This document shows, in pieces, positions 13,701 through 24,003 of a stretch of DNA of 64,000 nucleotides. This DNA is from Paracentrotus lividus. Lineage: Eukaryota; Echinodermata; Echinoidea; Camarodonta; Echinidae. Location: contig CALNVZ010001721.1 of NCBI GenBank assembly GCA_940671915.1, positions 44,200,110-44,264,109 of the forward strand. Direction: 5' to 3'. The notes under the pieces were generated by a model. The model searched no databases, was not told where the DNA came from, and saw only the letters and a program-made list of their open reading frames with translations. Numbering within the stretch: the first letter of the stretch is position 1; each line of letters opens with the position of its first letter. Made by a program: the position numbers and the translations under genes.

Positions 13701-15930
13701 TAAAACCTCTGAAATTTGTATGATATCAAAGGATAGGATTTTGAAAGAAATAGCAAAATCCTCTGAATTAAACAAATTCTACTTAATATTCAAAATCTGA
13801 TGAGAATTCCTAGTAGTCACCTTAGTTATGGAATGGGAATTTTAGGAGTATTCTTAAAGCTGTAATGTATGGGCACTGTCTGGCTGTGTTTTTTCAGAAT
13901 CATGTGTGCAAAATTTATTTGTGCCTTTACTAGTGAAACATTTTTATGAAGTTTTCGAACTTTTTAAAAGACTACATAAATAATTTCATTAATACATGTA
14001 TTTTTGATAGTGTTTAAACTTTGTTTATCATAATTCTGTTATTTCTTTCTGAATTTGCAACCTTTTGAAATGAAAAGATTGTTGTCTTTCATTCCCACAG
14101 ACTGACCAACCTCAAGCCAATGAAGCCTTTCAAGTTCTACAAAAAGCATACGCAATACTGATTGATCCGGTAAGAAATCTCACCATTGACTTATACTTAT
14201 TTTAATATTTCACAGACATGAAAAAAGATAAATGTCTATGCTATAAAGGTGTATATCTTTGCAAATTACTGAAATGAATTGGGTAAGCTGAGTGATGCTG
14301 GTTCAATTTAAAATTAAATTTCCTTGTTGTTAGATATTTCCTTTACTTTTGTTGGTAGTTTCTGGGGGGACTCATTTTCATCACAACATTTCAGAGTAGG
14401 TTTGTGATATGCCTTCGGGCTTCTTCTTTTTATGCCTCCGCCACGAGGTGGTGCCGGAGGCATCATGTTTTCGGGTTGTCCGTCCGTCCGTACGTCCCGC
14501 TTGCTCGTTATCGCGATATCTCAAGAACCACTTGAGATATCAACTTCAAACTTGGGGATAGTATGTACCCCCATAGGAAGATGATCTGATTAGGTTTTGG
14601 AGTATGTAGGTCAAAGGTCAGGTCACGGAGGTCAAAAATAGTGAAATTCTATGTATTGAGTTCGTTATCGCGATATCTCAAGAACCATTTGAGATATGAG
14701 CTTCAAACTTAGTTGTAGTATTTACCACCATAGGGAGATGATCTGATTAGATTATGGAGTATGTACATGTAGGTCAAAGGTCAAAGGTCACGGAGGTCAA
14801 ATAGTGAAATTCTATGTATTGAGTTCGTTATCGCGATATCCTAAGAACCATTTGAGATATGAGCTTCAAACTTACTTATAGTATTTACCACCCTTGGAAG
14901 ATGATCTGATTAGATTATGGATTTTATAGGTCAAAGGTCGAGGTCACAGAGGTCAAGATGTGAAAAATCCATATATTGAGTTTTGTCATCGCGATATTCA
15001 GGAACCAATTAAGATGTAACTTCAAATTTAAGGGTAGTATCTATCACCGGAGAATATGGTCTGATTAGGTTTAGGGTCACAAGGTCAAAGGTCAAGGTCA
15101 AAAAGTCATGCTATATAAAAGCAAAATGAATAGCATGAAAGTGCGATATTTTTCTGATCTGGCAATGGCGGAGGCATATATTTCGACCGCGCGCGGTCGA
15201 GGATTCATCTTGTTTTCATTATATTTGTATTTCATCGTCCTGCATGTACATGTAATTGTATCTACAAATATTTCATAAATATAACTTTTAATAAACAGAT
15301 TGTTTTGCTTTGATTTTTCTCATCCATCCTTCCCTCAGTAAATATGTTATGAGCTTGTTGCCTGATTTGTGTGTATTGAAACTCCTTGCATTTATAATTT
15401 CTGTGAAGTTTGTTTTATACTCATTTTATTTCCTAACTATCCTTTTCAGGCTAAAAGAAGGGAATATCAATTTGAGCTTGATTACAAGGAACAGCTAGAA
15501 GACAAGGTAAGTTTATTTCATAATTCATTTGTTTATTTTCTTAATCGCTGCCTTACCGCAACAAGGTCCTTAGCGCAATGGCAACTTGTATATCGTCGGC
15601 CTCATGCCAAAAGGGCCTTACCATTTTTAGTATGTGTACATTATGAATGGGCTTTAAAAATGCTAAGGCCCTTCTGGCATGAGGCCGACGATATGTTAAT
15701 TACTTTTTTGTAGGAAGGCGACGAAATGTATCCAAAGTAGAGTTACAACAAAAATACATTTATATGCAGTAGAGTATAAAATACATTTGAAATCAAAATA
15801 GTATTTTGTACTGTGTAAAAATTATCTTTGTGATATGTAATATTCTTTGTTATTTTTGCATTCTATTCATGTGTGTAAAAGCGCCTTGAGCATTTGGAAA
15901 ATTGTATAATGGCGTTATATAAGTCGCAGA

Positions 15931-15967
<37 letters not shown>

Positions 15968-17632
15968 TGCCAGCCTGTAAAAAAGATGTGTGAATCAACA
16001 ATTATATGTGAAAGGTTGTAATAATTCTGTACTATTTTTTGAGAATCACAATATGCAAAAGACACAAAAGTCTGAAGATAAAAAAGGAGAAAGTTGAATA
16101 AGATACTGACAAAGAGAAAGAGTGACACTGGTTTATTACATTCAACTTGAGGCCATTTGATAGAATTCATTGGACTTCAATAAACAATCATCCACCCCTC
16201 ACATAATTCCTACACTTTACAGTAAATTATCTTTTTGTGCCTTCTTTATTACAGGTCAATGATTTTTACAAGAAAATGGCCGAGGTAAGAGAAATGCTAA
16301 TTTGAGAGACAGAATAGATATGAGGGAACTGTCATTCTCCATTTTATTCTGTCTTTAAAACTTTAACTGAATTCTATTTCTAAGCCCCTCAAAAAAAGCT
16401 CTGCAACTGGACTTTGGGTCTTGAAAACTTTTTATGTACTTTTTAATCGTACTTGACTTTCATAAATATATGAATGAATTTAAAAATATAAATTAAACTT
16501 TCATTCATACAAGTACTTCTTTTTATTGATACGCTTTTTGTATTTGTGATGTCATGCTTGCCTGTATAGGATCCTAATCTTATTCTACTTCTTGTTTCAG
16601 ATGGCTGACTCCATGCCATGTGGAGTATGTATGAAATCACACAAGCGTTATGAGACTGATCTACCTACCCATGCTGCAAGATACTGTGCAACTCATGATA
16701 CTAGACATCCAGTCAAAGATGTGAGTTACAAAGAACTCTCCGTAATTTCCTCAAATGTGTTGCATCATGTCAAAATGAGACACAAATCGCCAAGCAAAGA
16801 GTCAAGAAAATCAGGAAAAATAATCAATTTTTAAATACTTTCCCATTATCGTTTCTACTCTTTTTTTTTTTTTTTTGTTTTGCTACAAACACCACATGAA
16901 ACCTTAAAAATCAGAATTTCAAAAGCATTTTCCCTAAAATTTGTTCATTTTTATATTTTGCTGATCTCTGTCTCTTTTTGACTCTTTGCTCAGCGACATG
17001 GGTTTTATTTTGCATTCTCATGTGCATCACAAATCATACACTATGTTAAAACGCACAGTCCTGTCTGTCCTGTACTGTGCGATTAGCTCATTTTGATAGG
17101 CTCAAGCATGATCATCAGTGTCTGATAGAATCTTTTTTATCACAATCCACCATGTTGATAAATTTGTTATTGCTTGTTAACTGGTCTAGTTTGTGTGTGT
17201 TGTGGAACAAGTTGTTTATTTATTTTAATTTTTTTCTGGGGGGGGGTGATTTTATTATGTCTTGACATAGAAATCTTTCTTTGTTCTTTTCATTCAGACC
17301 TATAATGCTTATTTGCTGAAAATCATAATGACATACTCAAGGGATACTCCCGTTTCCTGTTTAAAAAAGAACGATTTGAATAATACCTCCTAAAATGTGT
17401 TTACCAATGATTCCATCAGGGCGCACGTTGGAGGAAACGGCCAACTTAGGTTTCAAGATCTATGTGTTCCTGTGTGACGAACACACGGTCTATGATGTAA
17501 CTGAGTGGGCTGCATGTCAGAACCTTGAATGGTTGGACCTAACACATGTCGTCTGCTATGTAAGGTCAAGAGAGGGGGTCGGACCGGACAACAGAGAAGA
17601 CAACAACATCAAGCAGGGGTAAGGATGATGAA

Positions 17633-17687
<55 letters not shown>

Positions 17688-18360
17688 GTATGTAAGGTCA
17701 AGAGAGGAGGTCGGACTGGTCAACAGAGAAGACAACAACATCAAGCAGGGTAAGGATGATGAAGATGATGATGATGATAGCACGATGGTGATGATGATGA
17801 TAGTGGTGGTGGTGATGATGGTGATGATGATGATGATGATGATGATGATGAGGATGATGACAGTGATGATGATGATGATGATGATGATGATGACGGTGAT
17901 GTTGATGATGATGATGATGAGGATGATGGTAATAGTGATGGTATTGATGATGATAAAGAGTAGATGATATTGCTTTTATTTACATTTCTGAAAGCAGCGG
18001 TGATAATGAAATTAATGAAATGTCAATCGTGATGATGATGATGGGGATGAAGAATTCTATAATAGATGTTTAAAAAATATCTGCTTATCTTTCCATTAAC
18101 ATTAATATTTAAAGTATTAAAATTGTTGAATGTGCAGGTACGAAGAGATGTTTGACAATATCTTTGGCCCTGGGGCTTTCCGCCAGTTCCAGAGTTCAGC
18201 AAACCAACAAGGTCACAATGGAAACCATCACCATGGCAGCGGAAGTAGTCACAGTCACAGCCAGCAAGGAGGCAGCGGAAGTAGTCACAGTCACAGCCAG
18301 CAAGGAGGAGGAGGGAGTCGCAACAAGGGAGTGAAAAAGTCACGTAAGAAGAAGAAGTAG
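4703..18360 (+). CDS. DNAJC14: DNAJC14-like J-domain protein, 12 recognised exons, 5' incomplete
   Basis: Exons: 4703-4787, 5708-9287, 9847-9949, 10686-10807, 11944-12153, 13224-13360, 14101-14169, 15450-15506, 16255-16284, 16601-16720, 17420-17618, 18138-18360. All have GT-AG borders, and phases agree except for one missing base in exon 11. The product is at least 1644 residues. From the first full codon: disordered Ser/Lys/Pro-rich region to about 1050, Gln/Glu/Lys-rich coiled coil about 1060-1120, hydrophobic segment about 1235-1256, Gly/His/Asn-rich linker, J domain about 1379-1440 with HPDK at 1409-1412, then the DNAJC14-type C-terminal region with CGVC and RYC cysteines, a VYDVTEWAACQ block and a Lys/Arg tail. 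The block from the J domain to TEWAACQ aligns without gaps to my memory of vertebrate DNAJC14 (about 700 residues), an ER-membrane co-chaperone that stimulates Hsp70 through HPD. The N-terminal part is far longer here. The true start codon is not identified. Confidence 0.88.
5708..9287 (+). CDS. DNAJC14: DNAJC14-like giant N-terminal exon
   Basis: This 3580-bp exon is open throughout from an ACACTAG acceptor to a GTGAGC donor and encodes 1193 residues. It is Pro/Ser/Gln-rich at first, Ser/Lys/Asn-rich in the middle, then has a short conserved-looking patch HMYGFHHPFGCSANCYRR followed by a serine run. It ends with a Gln/Glu/Lys/Arg heptad-like coiled coil (nt about 8810-9060). No catalytic domain is visible, and most of it is probably disordered. 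It exits in phase 1. Confidence 0.9.
9847..9949 (+). CDS. DNAJC14: DNAJC14-like exon with membrane segment
   Basis: The acceptor is CTCCTCAG and the donor GTAAGT. It encodes EWWFKLGKKFTRG, then about 22 hydrophobic residues (Val, Leu, Phe, Ser, Cys), a clear transmembrane helix candidate preceded by basic residues. The position, just before the J domain, matches the membrane region of vertebrate DNAJC14. It exits in phase 2. Confidence 0.9.
10686..10807 (+). CDS. DNAJC14: DNAJC14-like exon after the membrane segment
   Basis: It encodes ARDTCKFAYHRGWDIWTWY followed by an acidic and His-rich stretch. Phases join on both sides (2 in, 1 out). The aromatic residues suggest a membrane-interface segment. 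Confidence 0.85.
10862..11621. mobile_element. non-autonomous piggyBac-like element, copy 1
   Basis: The element is bounded by TTAA on both sides with inverted ends CCCTAATCA and TGATTAGGG. TTAA target duplication and CCC-starting termini are the hallmark of piggyBac transposons. About 760 bp, no transposase. Near its ends are G/C-rich blocks, and inside is an AT-rich core that includes repeats of TTCTTATGTATTT at about 11200-11250. It sits in an intron of the DNAJC14-like gene. A related copy lies inverted at 23236-24003. Confidence 0.75.
11944..12153 (+). CDS. DNAJC14: DNAJC14-like Gly/His/Asn-rich linker exon
   Basis: The acceptor is GAGCAG and the donor GTGAGT. It encodes a low-complexity linker rich in Gly, Gln, Asn and His, ending in basic residues and ELPST just before the J domain. 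Phase 1 in, 1 out. Confidence 0.8.
12180..12311. mobile_element. short hairpin MITE
   Basis: Left end GGGCCTGTTTCTCGAAACC is repeated as its reverse complement at the right end, and the arms extend to about 33 bp with a few mismatches (CATAAGTCTAA against its complement). About 130 bp in total, non-coding. It lies 26 bp after the donor of the preceding exon. Confidence 0.8.
12817..13223 (+). repeat. three decayed tandem copies of the J-domain exon
   Basis: The start of the J-domain exon (GAGCTAGCAG...) recurs at 12841, 12966 and 13096, before the used copy at 13223; spacings are 125, 130 and 127 bp. Each copy also carries the T-rich tract that forms the acceptor. Copies 2 and 3 keep a CCCAG acceptor, while copy 1 has CTTGAG. 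Copies 1 and 2 remain open and encode ELAAIHRLLSCDP-like peptides, but all three lose similarity before the FYRKQ...HPDK part and lack a matching donor. They look like tandem duplications of acceptor plus exon front that left the last copy functional. Confidence 0.85.
13224..13360 (+). CDS. DNAJC14: DNAJC14-like J-domain exon (HPDK)
   Basis: It encodes helix I/II of the J domain with YYQVVGVAEDATEDDIKKF and ends exactly with HPDK, the loop that stimulates Hsp70 ATPase. Acceptor CACACAG, donor GTGAGT, phase 1 in and 0 out. It is the only copy in the local tandem array that keeps HPD. Confidence 0.95.
14101..14169 (+). CDS. DNAJC14: DNAJC14-like J-domain helix III exon
   Basis: It encodes TDQPQANEAFQVLQKAYAIL and then IDP, the usual J-domain helix III. 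69 bp, phase 0 to 0, acceptor CCCACAG, donor GTAAGA. Confidence 0.93.
14431..15210. repeat. hairpin-ended interspersed repeat with internal tandem units
   Basis: It begins with ATGCCTCCG...CGGAGGCAT, a hairpin, and its right part carries TGGCGGAGGCAT, an inverted match to the left end, followed by the perfect 18-bp palindrome TCGACCGCGCGCGGTCGA at 15183-15200. Inside are about four imperfect units of roughly 165-180 bp, each with TATCGCGATAT, AAGAACCA, GATGATCTGATTAG and AGGTCAAAGGTCA. It is non-coding and intronic. The ends could belong to a MITE or a Helitron-like element; the class is open. Confidence 0.7.
15450..15506 (+). CDS. DNAJC14: DNAJC14-like exon AKRREYQFELDYKEQ
   Basis: 57 bp, phase 0 to 0, acceptor CTTTTCAG, donor GTAAGT. 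It corresponds to the AEKRKEYE segment that closes the J domain in vertebrate DNAJC14. Confidence 0.9.
15590..15694. mobile_element. 105-bp hairpin MITE
   Basis: ATATCGTCGGCCTCATGCCA at the left is mirrored by its reverse complement at the right end, and the arms continue through AAGGGCCTTA with one or two mismatches. It is intronic and non-coding. The hairpin leaves only a short loop around 15640. Confidence 0.75.
15880..15966 (+). repeat. LINE/SINE 3' tail with ATT microsatellite
   Basis: GCGCCTTGAGCATTT followed by GGCGTTATATAAG and then about eleven ATT/TTA units resembles the 3' tail found on CR1/L2-type LINEs and their partner SINEs in many deuterostomes. Nothing recognisable lies upstream of the tail, so this is a very short, 5'-truncated insertion. 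Confidence 0.55.
16255..16284 (+). CDS. DNAJC14: DNAJC14-like 30-bp micro-exon
   Basis: It encodes VNDFYKKMAE between acceptor TTATTACAG and donor GTAAGA, phase 0 to 0. It matches the VNEFLSKLQ segment of vertebrate DNAJC14 that leads into the cysteine region. Confidence 0.85.
16601..16720 (+). CDS. DNAJC14: DNAJC14-like cysteine-region exon
   Basis: It encodes 40 residues including MPCGVCMKSHKRYE and HAARYCATHDTRHPVKD, aligning without gaps to the CxxC...ARYC...HP block of vertebrate DNAJC14. The final CxxC of vertebrates reads CATH here, so Cys is replaced by His, still a possible zinc ligand. Phase 0 to 0. Confidence 0.93.
17420..17618 (+). CDS. DNAJC14: DNAJC14-like exon with VYDVTEWAACQ, one base missing
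   Basis: After the acceptor CCATCAG the phase-0 frame reads GARW, which matches the G-x-x-W of the family. The rest of the conserved block (ETANLGFK ... VYDVTEWAACQ ... THVVCY) is in the next frame, so one base appears to be lost between W and ETANLGFK (near 17431). The exon end is phase 2 at a GTAAGG donor and joins the last exon correctly. The break may be an assembly error or a null allele. The last 62 bp of the exon and its donor are duplicated 132 bp downstream. Confidence 0.8.
17557..17755 (+). repeat. 132-bp-spaced duplication of the exon end and donor
   Basis: TATGTAAGGTCAAGAGAGG and the following exon end, including a GTAAGG donor and the start of the intronic GAT repeat, occur at 17557 and again at 17689. 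The second copy differs by a few bases and has one G fewer before its donor, which would give the wrong phase for the last exon. The first copy is therefore taken as the used one. The copies are separated by an ATG/GAT run. Confidence 0.85.
17631..17956. repeat. GAT/ATG trinucleotide microsatellite
   Basis: Long runs of GAT at about 17631-17687 and 17757-17956, with interruptions (GAC, GGT, AGT), in the last intron of the DNAJC14-like gene. Open frames of poly-Met, poly-Asp or poly-His across it are artefacts of the repeat. Confidence 0.95.
18138..18360 (+). CDS. DNAJC14: DNAJC14-like last exon with basic tail
   Basis: It encodes YEEMFDNIFGPGAFRQFQ, then a Ser/His/Gln-rich segment with a 10-residue unit (GSSHSHSQQG) occurring twice, and ends in Lys/Arg-rich residues before TAG at 18358-18360. 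Vertebrate DNAJC14 also ends in a basic tail after a similar LQDFLSRIF segment. Confidence 0.88.
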
Positions 18361-18657
18361 ACAAGGCCATCATTCTGGAGGTCACTGAACGTCAAGTTGT
18401 GACCTTGAAAAAATAACATTGCGCTTTCAGTGAAACAGAAACTTCATTAGGGGAACAAGATTTATCATTGTATTATAACAAAGGATATCAAAGAGTATGA
18501 TAAATTTTTAGTAGATGTATCTTGGGACTAATTTGATGGGCATTGCATGGACTTAGTGTCGAGCAGGGTACAGTGTTCATCACATTCTATCTCTCTTTTA
18601 AACGATTCTAACTTGTCTCAAAGTTACATATTTTTGTCCAGAGTACATCTCTTGGAA

Positions 18658-18663
18658 AATAAA
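18658..18663 (+). terminator. candidate polyadenylation signal, near
   Basis: AATAAA lies about 300 bp after the stop codon of the DNAJC14-like gene, with a short T-rich run just after it. A second candidate at 21213-21218 has a stronger GT-rich downstream sequence (TTGTGTGTTGTTGCTGCC) but is 2.9 kb from the stop. The choice cannot be made from sequence alone. Confidence 0.3.
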
Positions 18664-19554
18664 AGTTTTTACGCAAGATTTATACATGAAAGTGGAAGTG
18701 CAATTCTTATGTGTAACCTCACTTTTCCTGTCATCTTATTGTTTCTTTGTATGCTGTGTCAGAAAAGGAATACTGATGCAGAGCAGATATTTGATAGATT
18801 TAATGCAGCTCATGAAGTTTCTTGTCAGTAAAGTTTATGAATGATTTCAACAATTTTTCTTTTGCCCTCTTCTTTTCCCATTCCTATAGGAGATATCTTT
18901 ATTCGTACATTATTTTTATCACAAATTGTTGACATATTTTTGTTCGAGTGATTTGCGTTTTTCTTGAGACCATTGAAAGCACTGAATACCCTTATTCTTT
19001 CTTACTCCGTTTCGCTAAATTGAAGAATATATCTTGAGAAGAATATGAAGAATTGTGTTGACTACATTACTTTATAGAATCTTGTAAACAGACGGGCAAA
19101 AAGTCAGATAAACTTTGGAATATGCTTTTTTTTAAATACAAAACTTCATAGAGTACAGGATTTCAGTTTGTACATTTTAATAGTTTTGGGATTTATGAAA
19201 GTTACTGAAAATATGGAAAAGAGTCTTTTACTAGTTATATAAAAGAGGTTATTATCCCTGAAATAGTTTTCATTGTATATCCAATCAAATAAGATTTAGT
19301 ACTAAAAATACATGATGCCAGAAAAGGCAGATTGTTTATCAGCAGAACATTACAAGACACAAGTTGAATCCATTAAGTTGTTAACGAGCGATCTTGAAAT
19401 ACTATTTGTGTAATATATTTTCTTTCACAAATCAGCAATATTGTTCATGATAATATTAACATGTATGTTTCATATTTTTAGCCTTAGATATATCCCTGTA
19501 ATAGAGTTGTATAGTACTTGATCTAGTTTCATTTTTGTTGGTAATAATAATGTA

Positions 19555-19645
19555 TTACATGTAAACATATTACATGTAGGTCTACATGTAAACGTGTTAC
19601 ATGTAGGTCTACATGTAAACATGTTACATGTAGGTCTGCATGTAG
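19555..19645. repeat. ~30-bp ACATGTA tandem
   Basis: Three units of about 30 bp built from TTACATGTAGGTCTACATG with small changes. Each unit contains palindromic TACATGTA, which is frequent throughout the window. Confidence 0.85.
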
Positions 19646-21839
19646 TCATACTTTTTGTTAATGTGATTGTTTCCAAACCATTTTCGTGTTGTTTTATAGT
19701 CCATTAATTGTTTCAAAGTGCCATATTTAAATAATAGTGTACCATTGTATTGTTTCCTTTTCTTCATATATGTAACTCTATTAACATATAGTTATACTGG
19801 GGGTCCTAAATATAAATGAGCCAGAAATAAGAGAACTGAGATATTTGTTTCACTGAACCTACTATGATGGTTACTAATTAATGGACTTTGGTATCTACAT
19901 GTACACATAGGGTTAACGTTCATTGCTTTTAAATGTTTATATCCTATTGCTGACTAGGGTAAAGGTTAGGGTTAGTGTTAAAGTATGAATTCAAAAGCTT
20001 ATCACCACACAATGCAGCCAGAAAAAAAAGAAAAAGAAAATTGTTTTGGTGTTCAGTTTTTGGCGTTTCAATTTCTCATCTGCCAATAGTCTTAATTTAA
20101 TAGGAACAGTCTCTATTTTTTAGGGAAAAGGAAAGGGTGTTTTTCACCCTTGACATGTCCCCTATTTTTGTTTTTTAAAAATCTACCTAGTATTTTCTCA
20201 AGTTCCTACTTCTTGACTTGCCATGTGGGTAGGTACATGTATATGACTTTCGGCTATATATTGTACTTTTTCAATGAATTATTTGTTTTCTCTCTGCGCA
20301 TTGTAAGAAAGTTATTTTACTCTCTAGTGTAATGTTCTATATTAAGGTGGAGGAAATCATTATTTCTTGGCTCTTTCTTGTATGGTTCCTTTATATTCTT
20401 TTCTGTTTGATCATTTTGTTTTTAAATGCATTTTCTTTCTCTTGAAAAAAAGGGAAAGGATACATGCATCGAGATTGATATCAATAGCAATTAAGAAAAA
20501 GTGACCAACAATCATAAGACTACCACATTACTGTATTCGCTGTTAGTTTCGCACGATTGATTTTTTTCGCTGAGAAGCCTCAAAGAATGTTCACAGGTTC
20601 TTGAATTCGCGCTGCATTTTAGTAAGCACGCAATTGAATGTACCCAATTAATGCATAAAAAAGTATGCTCATATATTCTTAGCGCGATCTGCAGATCTTA
20701 GCGCGAAATCTGCGAAAATTAATGTACCGCGAATATTTCCACGATTATAGTATTACAACCGGAAAATCTGTGCATGTGACGCAGGGAGATGCATGTTTCT
20801 CCGACGCACAGGAGCAAGGGGTTGAATGTACTACTCCTGCTACATCGCGAGTCAAATCGCAAGAAATCACAAGAGTTGACAGCCATCAGCACAGATACAT
20901 TGTACCTTGTTATAACCAAAACCTTGTTATTGGGACTGGGGAAAATATATCATCTTTCCCCTTTATAACTCTAACTCTGTTTCTGTTCTTGCCAACATGG
21001 TTTATACTCACCTTATAAAGTCTGTTGTATCTGCATGTATACCTTCAATGTGTTTCGTATAGCTGTTATGAACAGAAAGATACTGTTTAGTAGATAATGT
21101 GCATGTGTTTTTGTATAGGCTACTTGAAAGAATCACTGTAAACAAGAAACATTGTACAGAAAGTATGATATCAAGAAATCATGAGATAAAGAAATAAATG
21201 TAAGTTGTTTGGAATAAAAGCAATTGTGTGTTGTTGCTGCCTTATGTTGAGTTACAGTGAGGAAGATAATTTTGCTCCTTTTTTTGCAATTATGACTGAG
21301 AGCAACATATATTTTCTTTTTTTTTAAATCCATCTAATATGCTCTTATATGTTGTTACTGTTTCATCTTATACAGTAAGGCCTAGGATAAATGTCACATG
21401 CAATTAAATGAAAGTGTCTCTTTTCACATCTCACAACTGAGCTCAATTAATTGCAATGATGGTGATATCAGGCAAAACTATATATTTCCTTTTATTATAC
21501 AGTCTACTCCCATTAAAGAGATTTTTGGGATCAATAAGCTCATTTTAACAAAATCTTGTTTTATTTACTGAACATATAATAACATACACATTCATGTTAA
21601 TGTATGTGAAAATATTTCTAATTTAGGGCAGAATAATTGCCATGTTATAATTAATTCTTGTATCTGTGCTCATTATAAGAGGATTGGACTGTACAAGATT
21701 ATTATTTTTTTTTTTTGCATGTCCCTGGCTCTCGTCCTGTCTCTATTTCTTGACTCTCTGTTTCTCTCCCATGTGTCGTCTTTCCCTTTCTTATATTTCT
21801 CTTGTGCTTTTGTCATTCTATCTCTCTTTTGTTTATACC

Positions 21840-22225
21840 TATCTCTCTCTCTCTCTTTCAATTGTAATTATATGCCTCTCATATTTCTCTTGTGCTTATT
21901 TCTTTCCTTCTGTCTCTCATTTGTATTTACTCATCTCACACCTCTCTCTCTCAATTGTAATTATATTTCTCTTGTGCTCCATATTTCTGTCCTTCTGTCT
22001 CTCCTTTGTATGTACTCATCTCACACCTCTCTCTCTCTTTCTCTCTCTCTCTCTCAATTGTAATTATATTTCTCTTGTGCTCCATATTTCTTTCCTTCTG
22101 TCTCTCCTTTGTATGTACTCATCTCACACCTCTCTCTCTCTCTCTCAATTGTAATTATATTTCTCTTGCACTCCATATTTCTGTCTTTCCTTTGTATATA
22201 CCCATCTCTTTCTCTCTCTCCTCTT
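21840..22225. repeat. CT-rich minisatellite, four ~90-105-bp units
   Basis: Each unit reads CTCTCTCT, CAATTGTAATTATAT, TCTCTTGTGCTCCATATTTC, CTTCTGTCTCTCC, then TACTCATCTCACACC. Four units differ mainly in CT-run length. Hydrophobic open frames across it are artefacts. Confidence 0.9.
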
Positions 22226-23235
22226 GGTATCTTATAAATTATCCTATAAAGCCGTAAATCAAACACAATACAAATATGTTTGTATACAAAATTCTTCACT
22301 TTTATTCATATCCTCGACCATTACACCAAGGAAAGGACAAACTTTCTCTTTTTATTATCCCTGGTCCAAAGAAATCTCATTTATTCTACGAGATTTAATT
22401 GGAGGTTACCACTTGCATCCTTTAAAAAAGATGGAAATGTTATGATTTAGGAAGATTTGGAATACATGGTTAATGTGGCAGTGATCATCACCAATGTAGT
22501 TTATATACTTTGTATGATAAAGAAAGACCTACACTCCTTTTTTTTTTTGACAAGTCAATCGGGTAACGAATGCTATTAAAACAATTGGAAAATGCTATCA
22601 GAGTTATTATAATAAGAATTCTGAGCGATATTTAGTAAAGACAAACCAAATGAAATCACTGAAATATGTGAGTGTTCATAATTCACATAAAAGCAGAAAT
22701 ATTTTGCTGAGAAGTTGAAATTTTCTCAAGCTTTCTTAAATTAATCGCGTGGGAGAGTAAAACAATACTTTTCTCATGACATCAGCATAATGCTTCAAAG
22801 AAATATATTAAAATATTTTAGTGACCCGTTGTTAATACACATCGTATGCAGCACACTGAATATAATAGCAAACTAATGATAAAATGAAACATAAATAAAT
22901 GATATTCAAACAAAAGATATATGTACATGCATATAACACCAACAAATTTCCTTGCTTGTACATATACCACCATAAGAAGACTTTAAGACAAGTACTTTTT
23001 AAATAATAATCCCTCCTTATATCAAATATAGATTACAAGAGTAAAACTTTTTTCAGATCTGTGACTCTCTTATGAGGTAAAAACATAAACAGAAGAATCA
23101 TGTGCCTGCATATATCACGTCAAAACATTTGGATTTGACCTCAGATCTCTTTAAAAAGTGCCAAAGTAAGAACAATATTTGTTGCTGGGCTCATAATGCA
23201 TATTATCACTGTACAAGATAGTAAACTCTGTAACA

Positions 23236-24003
23236 TTAACCCTAAAAGGGCCGGGGGGGGGCCTAATCAGCCCCCCCTCGACATTTCGCGCGGTCATGTC
23301 GCCGAAAAAAAAATTCGCGCTCCGCGCATTTATGACTTTATTCCCTAACATCTTACGCAACTTTTAAAACTAATTTGAACAAAATTGAGCGTACGGTTCG
23401 GAAATTGCGCAACATTATGTAATGCAGCGCAGACTCAAAAACGGGAAATTTTCTGTATTTGTGTACAAAACATATGGGAAATGGCTTTTCATGCTAAAAT
23501 CACATTTCAGTATTTAAAATATGATTAATAGCCATTATATTAGTTGATATTGCTGTAATATTCAGAGATGAATAATGACCGAAGTTTTCCAAACAAAAAA
23601 ACAATAAAATACATAAGTCGAAAAACAAAGAAATACATAAGAATTTCCCAAAACAATAAAATACATAAATTGAATTTGATACCGGAATTTTTTTTCACGT
23701 ACAATCGTTAGGAATGCTACAAACAATATTTCCACCAAGAATTAGAATTCTAGGAGCTTTATTTAATGATTTAGAGCAAAAAGTATGATTTCATGCATAA
23801 ATTAGCATAATTAATTAATATAAATTAAAAAGACATTATTTTGGAAAAACGAACTATACAGTCTTGTAGATTACATCGCATACTACTATTGTGCAAATTT
23901 TCGCGGCGCTCACGCGATCGGCGGCCGAGATCTCAAGGGGGGGCCTAATCAGCCCCCCCCCGGCTGTGAGATGGCAAAAATAACCCGGCCTTTTTAGGGT
24001 TAA
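23236..24003. mobile_element. non-autonomous piggyBac-like element, copy 2
   Basis: TTAA on both sides with CCCTAAAAGGGCCGG and CCGGCCTTTTTAGGG as inverted ends. The interior corresponds, in reverse, to the element at 10862-11621: shared landmarks are GGCGGCCGAGATCTCAAGG near one end, AAAGTATGATTTCATGCATA and the TACATAAG-containing repeats. No transposase. It lies between the 3' ends of the two genes. Confidence 0.75.

Larger units (their letters stand above)
18361..23235. other. region between convergent gene ends, proximal part
   Basis: No protein-coding exon is supported. It contains the likely 3' UTR of the DNAJC14-like gene, an ACATGTA tandem at 19555-19645, a CT-rich minisatellite at 21840-22225 and AT-rich unique sequence. 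A patch at about 20530-20740 has repeated CGC-containing motifs (GCGCGAAATCTGCGAAAAT, CCGCGAATAT) that look like an old interspersed repeat, but I could not define its ends. Confidence 0.6.

Noticed and set aside
17697-17749. Second duplicated exon end used as a separate exon after an AG in GTAAG|GTC
   Set aside because: The reading phase could work, but the AG is preceded by GAT repeats with no pyrimidine tract, and the first copy already fits the last exon.
17529-17783. Poly-Met, poly-His and poly-Asp frames
   Set aside because: They come from the GAT/ATG microsatellite.
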